Source: Bacillota bacterium (lineage in GTDB: Bacteria; Bacillota; UBA4882; UBA8346). From it: a stretch of 64,000 nt of DNA. The stretch is taken from the NCBI GenBank assembly GCA_023400055.1, contig JAEXFN010000005.1, positions 1 through 64,000 of the forward strand, in the 5' to 3' direction. How positions within the stretch are numbered: the stretch's first letter is position 1; each line of letters opens with the position of its first letter. Below are positions 25,821 through 34,974 of this stretch, one piece after another. The notes under the pieces are model-generated. The model was not told where the DNA came from. It made no database searches and worked only from the letters and a program-made list of their open reading frames with translations. Position numbers and translations under genes: made by a program.

Positions 25821-27059
25821 ATGCAACAGCGCTTTTTTCGGATTTTAATGCTGATCATGATAATTATCATTCACGGGATCGCTTTTTTGCAATTTAATTT
25901 ACAGATCAGTTCTCTTCCATTGCCCGATTTATGGCGCGGTCAGTTTTTCTTTTTATTGATACTGTCACTCCTGATTGCTTTATGGTTGTCGTTTGCGTTT
26001 AATAAGTTCACTAAGTGTAATAAAGGAAGGTTTTTTACGTGGCTGTTACTGGGCTTTCATAGCTTGATCATTTGTGTGATGGGGATTCCGTTGGGCGCAT
26101 ACCTCGGCGTAAAGTTAACCTTATCGATGATTTTGATTATTGAAGCGTTCGAGTATACGGCGCTGAGGGATGGGCTCATTTTTTCCGTGGCACTCCTGGG
26201 CATAACGCTTGGGACACAGTATCTGCCGATAAAAGCCTGGCAGGTGGATTTACAAACGGCTTCAGCCAATGATTTGTTATCGTTCGCAATATACGATAGT
26301 ATAATTATTGTTCTCAATTTGATCGTCCGCTTTCAGCAGGACAGCCAGATCGCGGCCACCGAAATTAGGAAAACTTATCAAGAGATTGTGTTTCAGTTGG
26401 GTCAAGTCAATATGCAATTGCAAGAATACGCGGCGACTGTCGAACAAGAGACGCTGTTGAACGAGAGAAAGCGATTGCTGCGCGAAATTCACGACACAGT
26501 GGCTTATACTTTGACCAATTTGGTGATGATGTTGGAAGCAGCCAAATATATGCTGAAACATAGCGGTAATCAGTTGGGTGAACATTTGGAACAGACCCGG
26601 GCTCAGGCCAACAACGGTTTAACCGAAATTCACCGTGTTCTGCAGGATTTACAACCCATTCCATTCAGCAGAACGAGCGGGTTGTATGCCATTCAGCAAT
26701 TGGTGACTACTTTTGCCAAGGCTACCCGGATCGCGGTGGATTTAAACCTGGGCAATGCGCCGTTGAATTTTGGCGATAACCAGGAGCTGGTGGCCTACAG
26801 ATTTGTTCAGGAAGGAATAACCAACGCGTTACGGCACGGCCGGGCAACTTGGATTTCAATTTCATTTTCATTGTTTAACCAAGCGATCCATATTTTGATT
26901 GAGGATAATGGGATCGGCGCGGATGAGCCCGCCGAAGGATATGGCCTGGCCGGCATGAGAGAGCGGATTGAGCGGCTCGGTGGCACCCTCAGGATATCAA
27001 GCAACCCGGGTTCCGGATTTCGGCTTTTAGCGACAATTCCCATGAAAGGAGTTCGCTAG
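25821..27059 (+). CDS. Membrane sensor histidine kinase (NarL/LiaS-type, HisKA_3)
   Basis: This is the sensor of a two-component system, about 412 aa. About six hydrophobic segments fill residues 1-180 with almost no extracytoplasmic domain, so sensing is probably intramembrane. A short coiled coil follows, then the HisKA_3 phospho-acceptor RLLREIHDTVAYTLTNLV with His in IHDT. The HATPase_c domain has ALRHGRA (N box), EDNGIGAD (G1) and YGLAGMRERIERLGG (G2). I chose ATG 21821's equivalent here, 25821, because GGGGGAGAG lies 6 bp before it; an upstream ATG at 25746 has no ribosome site. The response-regulator gene follows after 3 bp. The signal may be linked to the sugar importer downstream. 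Confidence 0.85.
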   Translation: MQQRFFRILMLIMIIIIHGIAFLQFNLQISSLPLPDLWRGQFFFLLILSLLIALWLSFAFNKFTKCNKGRFFTWLLLGFHSLIICVMGIPLGAYLGVKLTLSMILIIEAFEYTALRDGLIFSVALLGITLGTQYLPIKAWQVDLQTASANDLLSFAIYDSIIIVLNLIVRFQQDSQIAATEIRKTYQEIVFQLGQVNMQLQEYAATVEQETLLNERKRLLREIHDTVAYTLTNLVMMLEAAKYMLKHSGNQLGEHLEQTRAQANNGLTEIHRVLQDLQPIPFSRTSGLYAIQQLVTTFAKATRIAVDLNLGNAPLNFGDNQELVAYRFVQEGITNALRHGRATWISISFSLFNQAIHILIEDNGIGADEPAEGYGLAGMRERIERLGGTLRISSNPGSGFRLLATIPMKGVR

Positions 27060-27062
27060 GAT

Positions 27063-27737
27063 ATGGATAAGATCAAAGTGTTGCTGGTGGATGATCAGAT
27101 TCTTTTTGTAGAAAGCCTGCGATTAGTCTTGGAAAATATGGTGGATGACATCAGCGTGGTCGGAGTGGCCCAAGATGGGCAACGCGCGATAACGATGGCC
27201 GCATCATTGCATCCGGATGTGATTCTGATGGATGTCCGTATGCCGGGGATGAGCGGGGTGGAAAGCACGCATCGTATTACGCAGCAATTTCCGGAGATTA
27301 AAGTGTTAATACTCACCACATTCGATGATGATGAGTATGCAATCGAGGCGTTGAATTGCGGAGCCGTCGGATACGTGCTGAAAAACGTGCCGCCGACGGA
27401 ACTGGTGGCGGCCATCCGGGCGGTGCACAAAGGCAATGTATCGCTCACTCCCCAAATCACCGCCAGACTCGTTAAAAGGTTGGTCGACCCTGCTATGGGG
27501 AAAGCCGGGGAAGATGGGGCCGGGGCTCCTCCGGAATGGTTAAGCGAATTGAGCAACCGTGAAAAGGAAATTTTGGGCCTGATTGTCCAAGGACATGGGA
27601 ATAAAGAGATCGCCAAAAAACTTTATATCGGAGAACAAACCGTGCGTAATTATGTAAGTAGCATTTACTGTAAGATCGGAGTCCGTGACCGCGCCTTAGT
27701 GGCTCAGCTGGCGAAAAATGTGACGGGTCTGGTTTGA
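27063..27737 (+). CDS. NarL/FixJ-family response regulator
   Basis: This is the transcription-factor partner of the adjacent kinase, 224 aa. The receiver domain begins KIKVLLVDDQILFVESLRL with the acidic pair, has phospho-Asp in VILMDVRMPGMSG (about residue 56) and Lys in GYVLKNVPP. The C-terminal LuxR-type HTH is LSNREKEILGLIVQGHGNKE followed by IAKKLYIGEQTVRNYV. It ends in a strong terminator, so the kinase/regulator pair is its own unit. The downstream sugar-transport cluster is a likely target by proximity only. Confidence 0.92.
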   Translation: MDKIKVLLVDDQILFVESLRLVLENMVDDISVVGVAQDGQRAITMAASLHPDVILMDVRMPGMSGVESTHRITQQFPEIKVLILTTFDDDEYAIEALNCGAVGYVLKNVPPTELVAAIRAVHKGNVSLTPQITARLVKRLVDPAMGKAGEDGAGAPPEWLSELSNREKEILGLIVQGHGNKEIAKKLYIGEQTVRNYVSSIYCKIGVRDRALVAQLAKNVTGLV

Positions 27738-27767
27738 GACGATAAAATTTCATGGTTTTGTTTTTCG

Positions 27768-27803
27768 ACCGGTCCTCTCGAAAAGAGAGGACCGGTTTTT
27801 TGA
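27768..27803 (+). terminator. Terminator of the two-component operon
   Basis: ACCGGTCCTCTC (from 27768) pairs with GAGAGGACCGGT around a GAAAA-type loop and is followed by TTTTTT. The following stretch to 28056 is AT-rich; no clear promoter or operator was recognised. Confidence 0.93.
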
Positions 27804-28056
27804 TCGGATGAATCGACCGAAAAAATATGACAAGTAATAGTATGGTTGTAACAAGACAGCTTTTAACCGAAATGTTATCATGAATTTACATTCTTTACTT
27901 TGTTGTTTTTCCCCAAAACAAATAGGCAAATTTATTGGGCTCGTTCCAGACTGGGACAAATAATAGCAATATCACCAATTTTATTTTAAATGGAGGTGGA
28001 AAAAGAAGTAAAGGCAACCGTAAATATCGAGCTTTATTTCAAAGGAGGAGTTGTCC

Positions 28057-29370
28057 ATGCACAAGAGCAAAACAGGTCCTTGGTTTAGATGGCTGAGTTC
28101 GGTGGCGTTGCTATTCGGAATCATTGTACTCAGCGTTCCCATTTCTCGCGCTGAAAATGTGACGTTGCGTTTTGTGGCAGCCAACCATCCTTATCTGGAT
28201 GCCATCAAACCGTTGCTTCCGGAATTTGAGAAGCAGACCGGCATTAAGGTAGCGGTCGAAAGCTACGAAGATATTCATTTGACTCCGAAATTGACCGTGG
28301 AATTTACCTCCAACGCCTCGACCATCGATGTGTTCATGTCCCGTCCCCTGCAGGAAATTAACCTATTCAACCGCAACAAATGGTATGAACCGTTGAATAA
28401 CTATATCAACGACAAAAAAATGACTGCCAAGGACTGGAACTGGGCTGACTTTCCGCAATCGGCGCGACAGGCCGTCACTTACGAGAAGACTATCTGCTCG
28501 GTGCCGCTGGTGACCGAATGGCAGGTCGTCTTTTACCGGAAAGACCTTTTCCAGAAGGCCAAGCTCAAACCACCCAAGACCATGGCTGAACTGGAAGCGG
28601 CGGCCGCCAAATTAAACAATCCCGCCGCGGGAATGTATGGAATCGTCTCCAGAGGCCAGGGCAATGCCGGAGTTACCCAACTTTCAAGTTATATCTTCAA
28701 TTATGGCGGTGATTTTATTAAGAACGGGAAATGCGTCATTGATTCGCCCGCGACAGTCCGAGCGATTCGCTTCTATGGCAAACTATTGAAAAATTACGGA
28801 CCTCCCGGTTGTACCAATATGAGCTGGCCCCAGGCTCAAGCCCTTTTCGCCAGCGGCAAGGTAGCGATGTGGACCGATGCCAGTACGCTGATGTCGGGCC
28901 TGGTCGATCCGGGCAAATCGGTAGTGGCTGATAAAGTCGGCGTGGCGATGTTCCCGGCCGGCCCGGCCGGCAACCATCCGTTTATGGTCGTTTCCTGGTC
29001 ACTGGCGATTCCGGCCCAGTCGAAAAACAAGGCGGCCGCCTGGAAATTCGTGGAGTGGGCCACCAGCAAAAAGATCAGCGTCCAGGCCCAATTGGCCGGC
29101 CTTACGATGGCCCGGAGCTCGGTCTGGAATGACCCGTTGGTAAAAGACAAAATTAACCCCGAATTGGCCATGACCGCTAAAAAAACCGGACCCATTGCCA
29201 CGCCGTATGATCGACCCTTAATGAGTGCGGTATCGGAAGCCCGGGATGCCATCGGCGAAGTGCTCGTCAAATCGATCGAAACGGGCGGAACCGGCAACAT
29301 CGACGCCTTGGCCAAGTCCGCCGCCAATACGGTCAACGGTCTGTTGGAGAAAGCCGGCGAGAATAAGTAA
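28057..29370 (+). CDS. Sugar ABC transporter substrate-binding protein (CUT1 family)
   Basis: This is a secreted binding protein of about 437 aa. The signal peptide spans MHKSKTGPWFRWLSSVALLF, with likely cleavage after SRAEN. The family 1 solute-binding pattern follows (LRFVAANHPYLDAIKPLLPE; FEKQTGIKV; DVFMSRPLQEI). The Shine-Dalgarno AAAGGAGGAG fixes ATG 28057. Two permeases and an enolase-superfamily dehydratase follow on the same strand, so the ligand may be a sugar acid or its precursor. No ATPase gene is nearby. Confidence 0.87.
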   Translation: MHKSKTGPWFRWLSSVALLFGIIVLSVPISRAENVTLRFVAANHPYLDAIKPLLPEFEKQTGIKVAVESYEDIHLTPKLTVEFTSNASTIDVFMSRPLQEINLFNRNKWYEPLNNYINDKKMTAKDWNWADFPQSARQAVTYEKTICSVPLVTEWQVVFYRKDLFQKAKLKPPKTMAELEAAAAKLNNPAAGMYGIVSRGQGNAGVTQLSSYIFNYGGDFIKNGKCVIDSPATVRAIRFYGKLLKNYGPPGCTNMSWPQAQALFASGKVAMWTDASTLMSGLVDPGKSVVADKVGVAMFPAGPAGNHPFMVVSWSLAIPAQSKNKAAAWKFVEWATSKKISVQAQLAGLTMARSSVWNDPLVKDKINPELAMTAKKTGPIATPYDRPLMSAVSEARDAIGEVLVKSIETGGTGNIDALAKSAANTVNGLLEKAGENK

Positions 29371-29476
29371 AGCTATTTCAGTCTTGTGTCATAGGGTGCG
29401 GCTAATGATTCGTCGCACCCTTATTTTAAAAAACCTTGATTACTCAATTTACTCTACTTGAAATGAAGGAGTCGCC

Positions 29477-30355
29477 ATGAATATCAGCCGTTTTGTCGAA
29501 CGAAACCTACGCTGGATCTTCCCGCTGCCGGCTTTACTATTCATCTTGTTGATGATGGTTTTTCCAATCTTATATACCTTTTTTGTCAGCCTGACCGACT
29601 GGAATATGATCTCGGGCGGGGGAACCAGTTTCATCGGTCTCAATAATTACATCGCGTTGCTCACTGAACGGAGATTCTATAATGCGTTCGGCCTCACTTT
29701 CTACTTTACGCTTCTGGCGGTGAGCCTCGAGACCATTTTGGGCGTGATCATTGCTTTGATTCTTAACCGTGAATTTCGCGGCAAGAACCTGGTCAAGTTC
29801 ATTCTGCTGTTGCCGCTGGTGGCAACGCCGGTAGCCATAGGACTTTCCTGGACGCTATTTTATGAGCCTACCATCGGTCTGGGGAATTATGCCTTGAAGT
29901 TGCTGGGCTTGCCGGCCTCAAAATGGATCGCCTCCAATCTGACGGTGATTCCTTCCCTGGCCCTGGTCGATATCTGGGAATGGACGCCGATGGTTTCGCT
30001 GATCGTTTTGGCGGGCTTGGCGGGATTGCCCCAGGATCCGGTCGAAGCCGCCATTGTGGATGGGGCCAATCCCTGGCAGATCGTCCGTCACGTTACCTTG
30101 CCCTTGTTAAGGCCGACCATTTTAATCGCGGTGACTCTCCGGATGATCGATGCCTTAAAAACCTTTGACATCATTTATGCCATGACTTCCGGCGGTCCGG
30201 GCTTCGCCTCCGAAACTTTAAATATATATTCATACAATTTGGGCTTCGGATATTTCCGTTTCGGCGTGGCCTCGGCATCCTTAATCATCTTGTTTGCAAT
30301 TGTACTGGGCTGCAGCGTCGTCTTGTTGAAAATGAGAAATACCTTAGAGTTATGA
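29477..30355 (+). CDS. Sugar ABC transporter permease 1 (CUT1)
   Basis: This is an inner-membrane permease of 292 aa with six predicted hydrophobic spans. The EAA motif is EAAIVDGANPWQIVRHVTLP, and the downstream family block TSGGPGFASETLNIYSYNLG is present. The Shine-Dalgarno AAGGAG precedes ATG 29477. It is transcribed with the binding protein (106-bp gap with no terminator). Confidence 0.9.
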   Translation: MNISRFVERNLRWIFPLPALLFILLMMVFPILYTFFVSLTDWNMISGGGTSFIGLNNYIALLTERRFYNAFGLTFYFTLLAVSLETILGVIIALILNREFRGKNLVKFILLLPLVATPVAIGLSWTLFYEPTIGLGNYALKLLGLPASKWIASNLTVIPSLALVDIWEWTPMVSLIVLAGLAGLPQDPVEAAIVDGANPWQIVRHVTLPLLRPTILIAVTLRMIDALKTFDIIYAMTSGGPGFASETLNIYSYNLGFGYFRFGVASASLIILFAIVLGCSVVLLKMRNTLEL

Positions 30356-30586
30356 GCAGACGCTCCGTGTTCGGGGCATTCTGCTTATGCCCGTAAGAAA
30401 CAGCGGTAAACTCCGTCCCGCAGGAACGGAGCAGCCATGAAAATCAGATAAGCGAATAAAGTCCAATGGAATGACTTTATCCTGGCTTGGAACAATCGCG
30501 GTGACCTTTCCGGCCCATTGGCCGGTCGAAGCGCAGCTTTTTTAGAGAAGAAACGGAGACAACCAATCAAACCGGAGATGATTCCT

Positions 30587-31402
30587 ATGAACAAAAAAAT
30601 GTTTTCCCAAATATTGTGGTATGGTTTAATTGCAATTATCATTATTCCGTTCATTTTTCCATTGGTTTGGATTTTAACTTCATCGTTTAAGACCCAGTCG
30701 CAGATCGTCGCCTCGCCGCCGCTTTGGTTTTTCGAACCGACGCTGGTTAATTATAAAAACGTCTTTATGGAACAAAATTTCGCATTTTATTTACTGAACA
30801 GCTCGATTATTGCGGTCGGTTCCACCTTGTTCTCGCTAGTCCTCGGAATACCCGCCGCGTATGCCATCTCGCGATACAAGATGCATGCCTTGGGGATTTC
30901 GATTTTAGTCGCCCGCCTGATGCCCGGCATTTCTTACTTGATACCTTGGTATACTCTTTTTTCGAAAATCCATCTGATCGATACCCATGTGGCGCTGATC
31001 GCTACGCACATGCTGGTCGGGTTGCCGTTAATCGTTTGGATTATGATCAATTATTTCGACGGCCTGCCCCGCGAATTGGAGGAGTCCGCCTTAATCGACG
31101 GCTGTTCTTTACAAAAGGCATTTCTCAGAATTTATTTGCCCCTCTCGGGGCCGGGAATTTTAACAGCCACGACGCTAGCCTTCATCTTTTCGTGGAATAA
31201 TTTCATGTTTTCATTGGTCCTCAGTGCGCAGCGGACCAAGACATTGCCAATCGCCATCTATAACTTCGTTTCGTATGCCGAGATAAACTGGGGCAGTGTG
31301 ATGGCGGCGGCGACGGTAGTCATCATGCCGGCAATCATTTTGACGATGATCTTCCAGCGTTATGTGATCAAGGGGTTAACGATGGGCGCGGTAAAGGGCT
31401 GA
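30587..31402 (+). CDS. Sugar ABC transporter permease 2 (CUT1)
   Basis: This is the second permease, about 271 aa. The EAA loop is EESALIDGCSLQKAFLRIYL and the C-terminus VIKGLTMGAVKG is the family ending. I take ATG 30587 behind GGAGATGA; a longer frame from 30518 adds a charged 23-aa leader without a ribosome site. The 230-bp gap from permease 1 has no recognised feature. It pairs with the permease at 29477-30355. Confidence 0.88.
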   Translation: MNKKMFSQILWYGLIAIIIIPFIFPLVWILTSSFKTQSQIVASPPLWFFEPTLVNYKNVFMEQNFAFYLLNSSIIAVGSTLFSLVLGIPAAYAISRYKMHALGISILVARLMPGISYLIPWYTLFSKIHLIDTHVALIATHMLVGLPLIVWIMINYFDGLPRELEESALIDGCSLQKAFLRIYLPLSGPGILTATTLAFIFSWNNFMFSLVLSAQRTKTLPIAIYNFVSYAEINWGSVMAAATVVIMPAIILTMIFQRYVIKGLTMGAVKG

Positions 31403-31465
31403 GAGAACCAGCCGCGGCCTGTGGATAGTCGCCAAATTAAAGAAAACGCCTGAGGTGAAACAGTC

Positions 31466-32704
31466 ATGAAAATTACAGCGGTTGAAACCTTGCAATTGCC
31501 GGAACATCCCCGGCTGATTTGGGTGTTGGTGCATACGGACGAGGGCTTGACCGGGATCGGGGAATCTACCGACAAGACGGAGCTGACCAAAGCAGCGGTT
31601 CATAGCATGTGCGCCGATATTTTGCTGGGGAAGGATCCCACCAATATCGAACAATTATGGTGTACCATGTATGACGTCGCTAACTACCACGGTTTTTCCG
31701 GAGCGGAAATGCGGGCGGTCAGCGCCATCGATATCGCGTTGTGGGACATCATGGGGCAGATCGCGGGCTTGCCCGTTTATAAATTGTTGGGCGGGGCCAC
31801 CCGCGAGAGTGTCAAATTATATAATACTTGTATCAGTCATGGCGAGATCAGGGATCGCGAACGTTTTATGGAGGATGCCGGCGAACTCGCCCGAGAACTG
31901 TTGAGCGAGGGAATCCGGGGCATGAAGCTATGGCCCATCGATGCGCTGAGCGAACGCTACAATGGACAATACCTTTCCTACGCCGACATTGAAAAGGGCA
32001 TCGCGCCGGTGCGGAAAATCCGCGAGGCGGTCGGCAATGCCATGGAGATCGCTTTTGAGGCGCATTCGCGGTGGAATCTGCCGATGGCGATCCGCATCGC
32101 CAAAGCGCTGGAAAAGTACGACGTGGCTTGGCTGGAGGACCCGATGCTGGTGGATGATGTACGGAACTATGCGGCGTTACGGAAAAAGGTCAACCTGCCC
32201 ATCCTCGCCAGTGAAAGATTGATCACCAGGTTTCAATACCGGCCCTTGCTCGAGCAGGAGGCCGCCGATTTTTTGATGGTGGACATCGGCTGGAGCGGCG
32301 GATTCTCCGAAGCGAAAAAGATCGCCGCCATGGCGGAGGCTTACCGGGTGCCGATTACCACGCATAACTGCGGTGGCCCGATCATGACCCTGGCCAGCGC
32401 CCAGCTGTGCATCAGCTGCCCTAATTCATACGGAACTGAAAGCGTCAGAGCGTTTTATAAAACGTTCTATCAGGAATTGACCGGAGAAAAGCTGGATATC
32501 CGCGACGGTCATCTGTTTTTGCCGAATGTTCCCGGCGTGGGCGCGAAGCTGCAGCCGGATTTGTTCAAACGGAAGGATGTGACGCGAGTAAGATCGGAAG
32601 CGGCCAAGCATCTTATCTTTGCGATGGCGGGAGACCCTTGGGCGCATGCGCCGGGTGACGCCTGGGCCGGGGTCGTCGATCGGGGACGGGATGGACAAGA
32701 TTAA
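31466..32704 (+). CDS. Mandelate racemase/enolase-superfamily sugar-acid dehydratase
   Basis: This is a 412-aa enolase-superfamily enzyme. The N-terminal capping domain opens with MKITAVETLQLPEHPRLIWV; the barrel supplies metal-site segments IAFEAHSRWN, VAWLEDPML and ILASERL in the usual order, and a catalytic-His segment TTHNCGGP near residue 300. The pattern fits galactonate/gluconate-type acid-sugar dehydratases rather than racemases, but the exact substrate is open. It closes the operon of the CUT1 transporter at 28057-31402, so the imported compound probably leads to a sugar acid. Confidence 0.82.
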   Translation: MKITAVETLQLPEHPRLIWVLVHTDEGLTGIGESTDKTELTKAAVHSMCADILLGKDPTNIEQLWCTMYDVANYHGFSGAEMRAVSAIDIALWDIMGQIAGLPVYKLLGGATRESVKLYNTCISHGEIRDRERFMEDAGELARELLSEGIRGMKLWPIDALSERYNGQYLSYADIEKGIAPVRKIREAVGNAMEIAFEAHSRWNLPMAIRIAKALEKYDVAWLEDPMLVDDVRNYAALRKKVNLPILASERLITRFQYRPLLEQEAADFLMVDIGWSGGFSEAKKIAAMAEAYRVPITTHNCGGPIMTLASAQLCISCPNSYGTESVRAFYKTFYQELTGEKLDIRDGHLFLPNVPGVGAKLQPDLFKRKDVTRVRSEAAKHLIFAMAGDPWAHAPGDAWAGVVDRGRDGQD

Positions 32705-32856
32705 CCCAGCGACAAGGACGGAATGATGGCTAATATTTGCCGGGGCATCCGCTACTAACGCAATTGCCTGAATTGAGGGAATATGCCGAGGCGCCCTTCC
32801 TATCCGGTTTACACCGTAACAAATGGCGGAAGACTTCGGTTAAATGGTCAGAAATT

Positions 32857-32901
32857 GGTTAAAGCCGAGCCGATAGAGGATACCGGCCCGGCTCAATGTT
32901 G
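32857..32901 (+). repeat. Dispersed hairpin repeat, copy a
   Basis: AAAGCCGAGCCG, loop TAGAGGATA, CGGCCCGGCTC forms a hairpin. A nearly identical one lies at 42407-42455 (AAAGCCGAGCTGG with CTGGCTTGGCTTT), where stem bases have changed on both arms so pairing is kept. Both copies lie shortly downstream of an operon end, so they may act as terminators or REP-like processing sites. The rest of 32705-32994 shows nothing clear. Confidence 0.65.
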
Positions 32902-32994
32902 CCAGCGCGCGGAGGCGCAATGCTTCGACTCGATTTGACGTCAGATCCATCAAACGAATCGCAATTTAATCCTTAGTAAAATCGCATGCTTTTT

Positions 32995-34734
32995 TCAAAA
33001 TCTCGCGTAATCGGGAACCAGTAATGATATTAACTCGCTGTCATGGCTTTTTCCGACGACACAAGTGCTATCGAAGATCATCGTCGCGCCGCTATCACGG
33101 GTATAAGCGGGCCAGAAAGGCAGACCCTGATGATTGGGGTTGCCGTTGCGGGCAAAATTAATCCAGGCCTGGCTCACCTTGTCGGCGAGCGCGTAAGCGG
33201 CTTTCCCGCCGCCGGTAGCGGTCTCGGCCAGATTGATGTTATCAAAGACGAAAGGAATCTCGGAACAGTGGTAGGACATGGCGATACCGCCCAGCACCGG
33301 GGATTCCCAGGCGAAGACGTAATTGTAAACTGGCGCCCCGCCCTGGTCGGCTTTGAGTTTGGCGGTGATCAGGGTGCCAATGCGTTGCAAAGGATCGACA
33401 AAGCAGGCGTCCGCCGCTTGTTTCTCGGGATAGGCTTCCCGGAAGGCCTTGCCGACTGCCGCGGCATTGGCGCCGTAACGCTGTTCCAGGCGAGTCTGGA
33501 CTCGGGCCGGACTCCAATCGTTTTTGTTATCCGCTTCGAGTTTGGCCGGGTCAGTGCTTTGGATCGTGTTTTGCTCGGCCAGCGTCGAACCGATCAGCAG
33601 CGGAATATCCTTGGCCTGGGCGGCAAAGGTTTGGTTCGCCGCTTGGACCGGAATGTAAGTGCCGTCCATGACCGGACCCCAGGCGATCGAGACATTGACG
33701 CCGAAGGGTCCCTTGACGGTCTGTTCCCGGACAGTTTGGGCCAGCGCCTGATTGGCCGCTTCGATCAGTTGGTTGTACGGAATGGTCTGAAGCTGGTCCA
33801 CCCGATCGGGGCTAATGCCCAGGCCCTGCAAGGTCAATTCGGCAATACGCCGGCTGGCTTTAAGGTCATTGAATTTGTAGCCCAGGTATCGGGTCGAGCC
33901 GTCGTTCCTCGGAATGGTCTCATGGTAGATCGTGAGCGGTTCGCCGGAATATGCGAACCGACTGGCCGAGGCGCCGCTCTCCACGATGGCCTTTTGGAAA
34001 AGGCCTTTGGCCGCGGGGATGGCCATCAGGGTCAGCACTTTGGCCCCGCCGCCCGACTGGCCGAAGATGGTGACATTATCCGGATCGCCGCCGAACTGGG
34101 CGATATTCGCTTTGATCCACGAAAGCGCGGCGACCAGATCCATGATCCCGACGTTGCCCGAATATTTATATTTTTCCCCGTACGCCGACAAATCGAGAAA
34201 ACCGACCACGTTCAGCCGGTGATTGATCGACACCACGACGACATTGCCTTTTTTACTGAGATTTTCGCCGTCATAGGCGTATTGCTCAATCGATGAGCCG
34301 TTGGTAAAGCCGCCGCCGTGAATCCAAACCATCACCGGGCGTTTTTGGCCATCGGCGATTCCCGGAGTCCAGACATTCAGGTTCTGGCAGTTATCGTTTT
34401 GCGGCCAATAACGGTGGGCATTGAAGAATTCATCAGCAGCCACGCTGTCGCCCATGATCATCGGCGAAATACAACCGTAGGCCAGGGCGGTGCGAATCCC
34501 GGACCAGGGTTCGACCTTGGCGGGGGGCATGAATCGCTCCGCTTTGGCATACGGAACGCCGCGATAGGTAAAGATGCCATTGTGGATGAAACCCTGCAGT
34601 TTGCCGGCTTCGGTCGCGACGATCGCCACGCCCGGCTTGGCGATCAGCGGATCGCCTCCGGCGGCTTGTACCGTCAGGCTCATGCCCAGCACGGCTGCAA
34701 CCAAGAGCCCCATCAAAGCTCTTCTCAATTTCAT
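32995..34734 (-). CDS. Secreted type-B carboxylesterase
   Basis: This is an alpha/beta-hydrolase of the carboxylesterase type B family, 579 aa, with a signal peptide (MKLRRALMGLLVAAVLGMS, likely cleavage after VQA). The oxyanion hole is WIHGGGFTNGSS. The nucleophile elbow reads FGQSGGGAKV, where the family usually has GESAGG; Ser is retained. The catalytic His lies in MSYHCSEIPFVF, which is normal for the family. It probably hydrolyses esters outside the membrane, for example on plant polymers, in line with the sugar-uptake genes. It is transcribed alone, leftward. Confidence 0.87.
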   Translation of the reverse strand: MKLRRALMGLLVAAVLGMSLTVQAAGGDPLIAKPGVAIVATEAGKLQGFIHNGIFTYRGVPYAKAERFMPPAKVEPWSGIRTALAYGCISPMIMGDSVAADEFFNAHRYWPQNDNCQNLNVWTPGIADGQKRPVMVWIHGGGFTNGSSIEQYAYDGENLSKKGNVVVVSINHRLNVVGFLDLSAYGEKYKYSGNVGIMDLVAALSWIKANIAQFGGDPDNVTIFGQSGGGAKVLTLMAIPAAKGLFQKAIVESGASASRFAYSGEPLTIYHETIPRNDGSTRYLGYKFNDLKASRRIAELTLQGLGISPDRVDQLQTIPYNQLIEAANQALAQTVREQTVKGPFGVNVSIAWGPVMDGTYIPVQAANQTFAAQAKDIPLLIGSTLAEQNTIQSTDPAKLEADNKNDWSPARVQTRLEQRYGANAAAVGKAFREAYPEKQAADACFVDPLQRIGTLITAKLKADQGGAPVYNYVFAWESPVLGGIAMSYHCSEIPFVFDNINLAETATGGGKAAYALADKVSQAWINFARNGNPNHQGLPFWPAYTRDSGATMIFDSTCVVGKSHDSELISLLVPDYARF

Positions 34735-34900
34735 TCTTCATTTTCTCCCTTTTTCGATATTATTTTAAACGAAGCATGATACCCCGCTTAAAACCATGAG
34801 TTCATTCGTATGGAGGCTCGTATCCCCGAAGGCTGAAACCGATCTTGCAATATATAATATATGTAGGGTATGAACCAGTATATGCACCGAATAATATTGC

Positions 34901-34937
34901 AAAAAGAAAACCGGCCCCAATGAACAGGGAGCCGGTT
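34901..34937 (-). terminator. Intrinsic terminator of the M20 gene (minus strand)
   Basis: On the minus strand AACCGGC (34937-34931) pairs with GCCGGTT (34915-34909) and a T-rich run (TTTCTTTTT) follows. It lies about 40 bp after the stop of the leftward amidohydrolase gene. Confidence 0.75.
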
Positions 34938-34974
34938 GGATGACGGGAATCGTGCAGCGATTGTAACGTGCATA

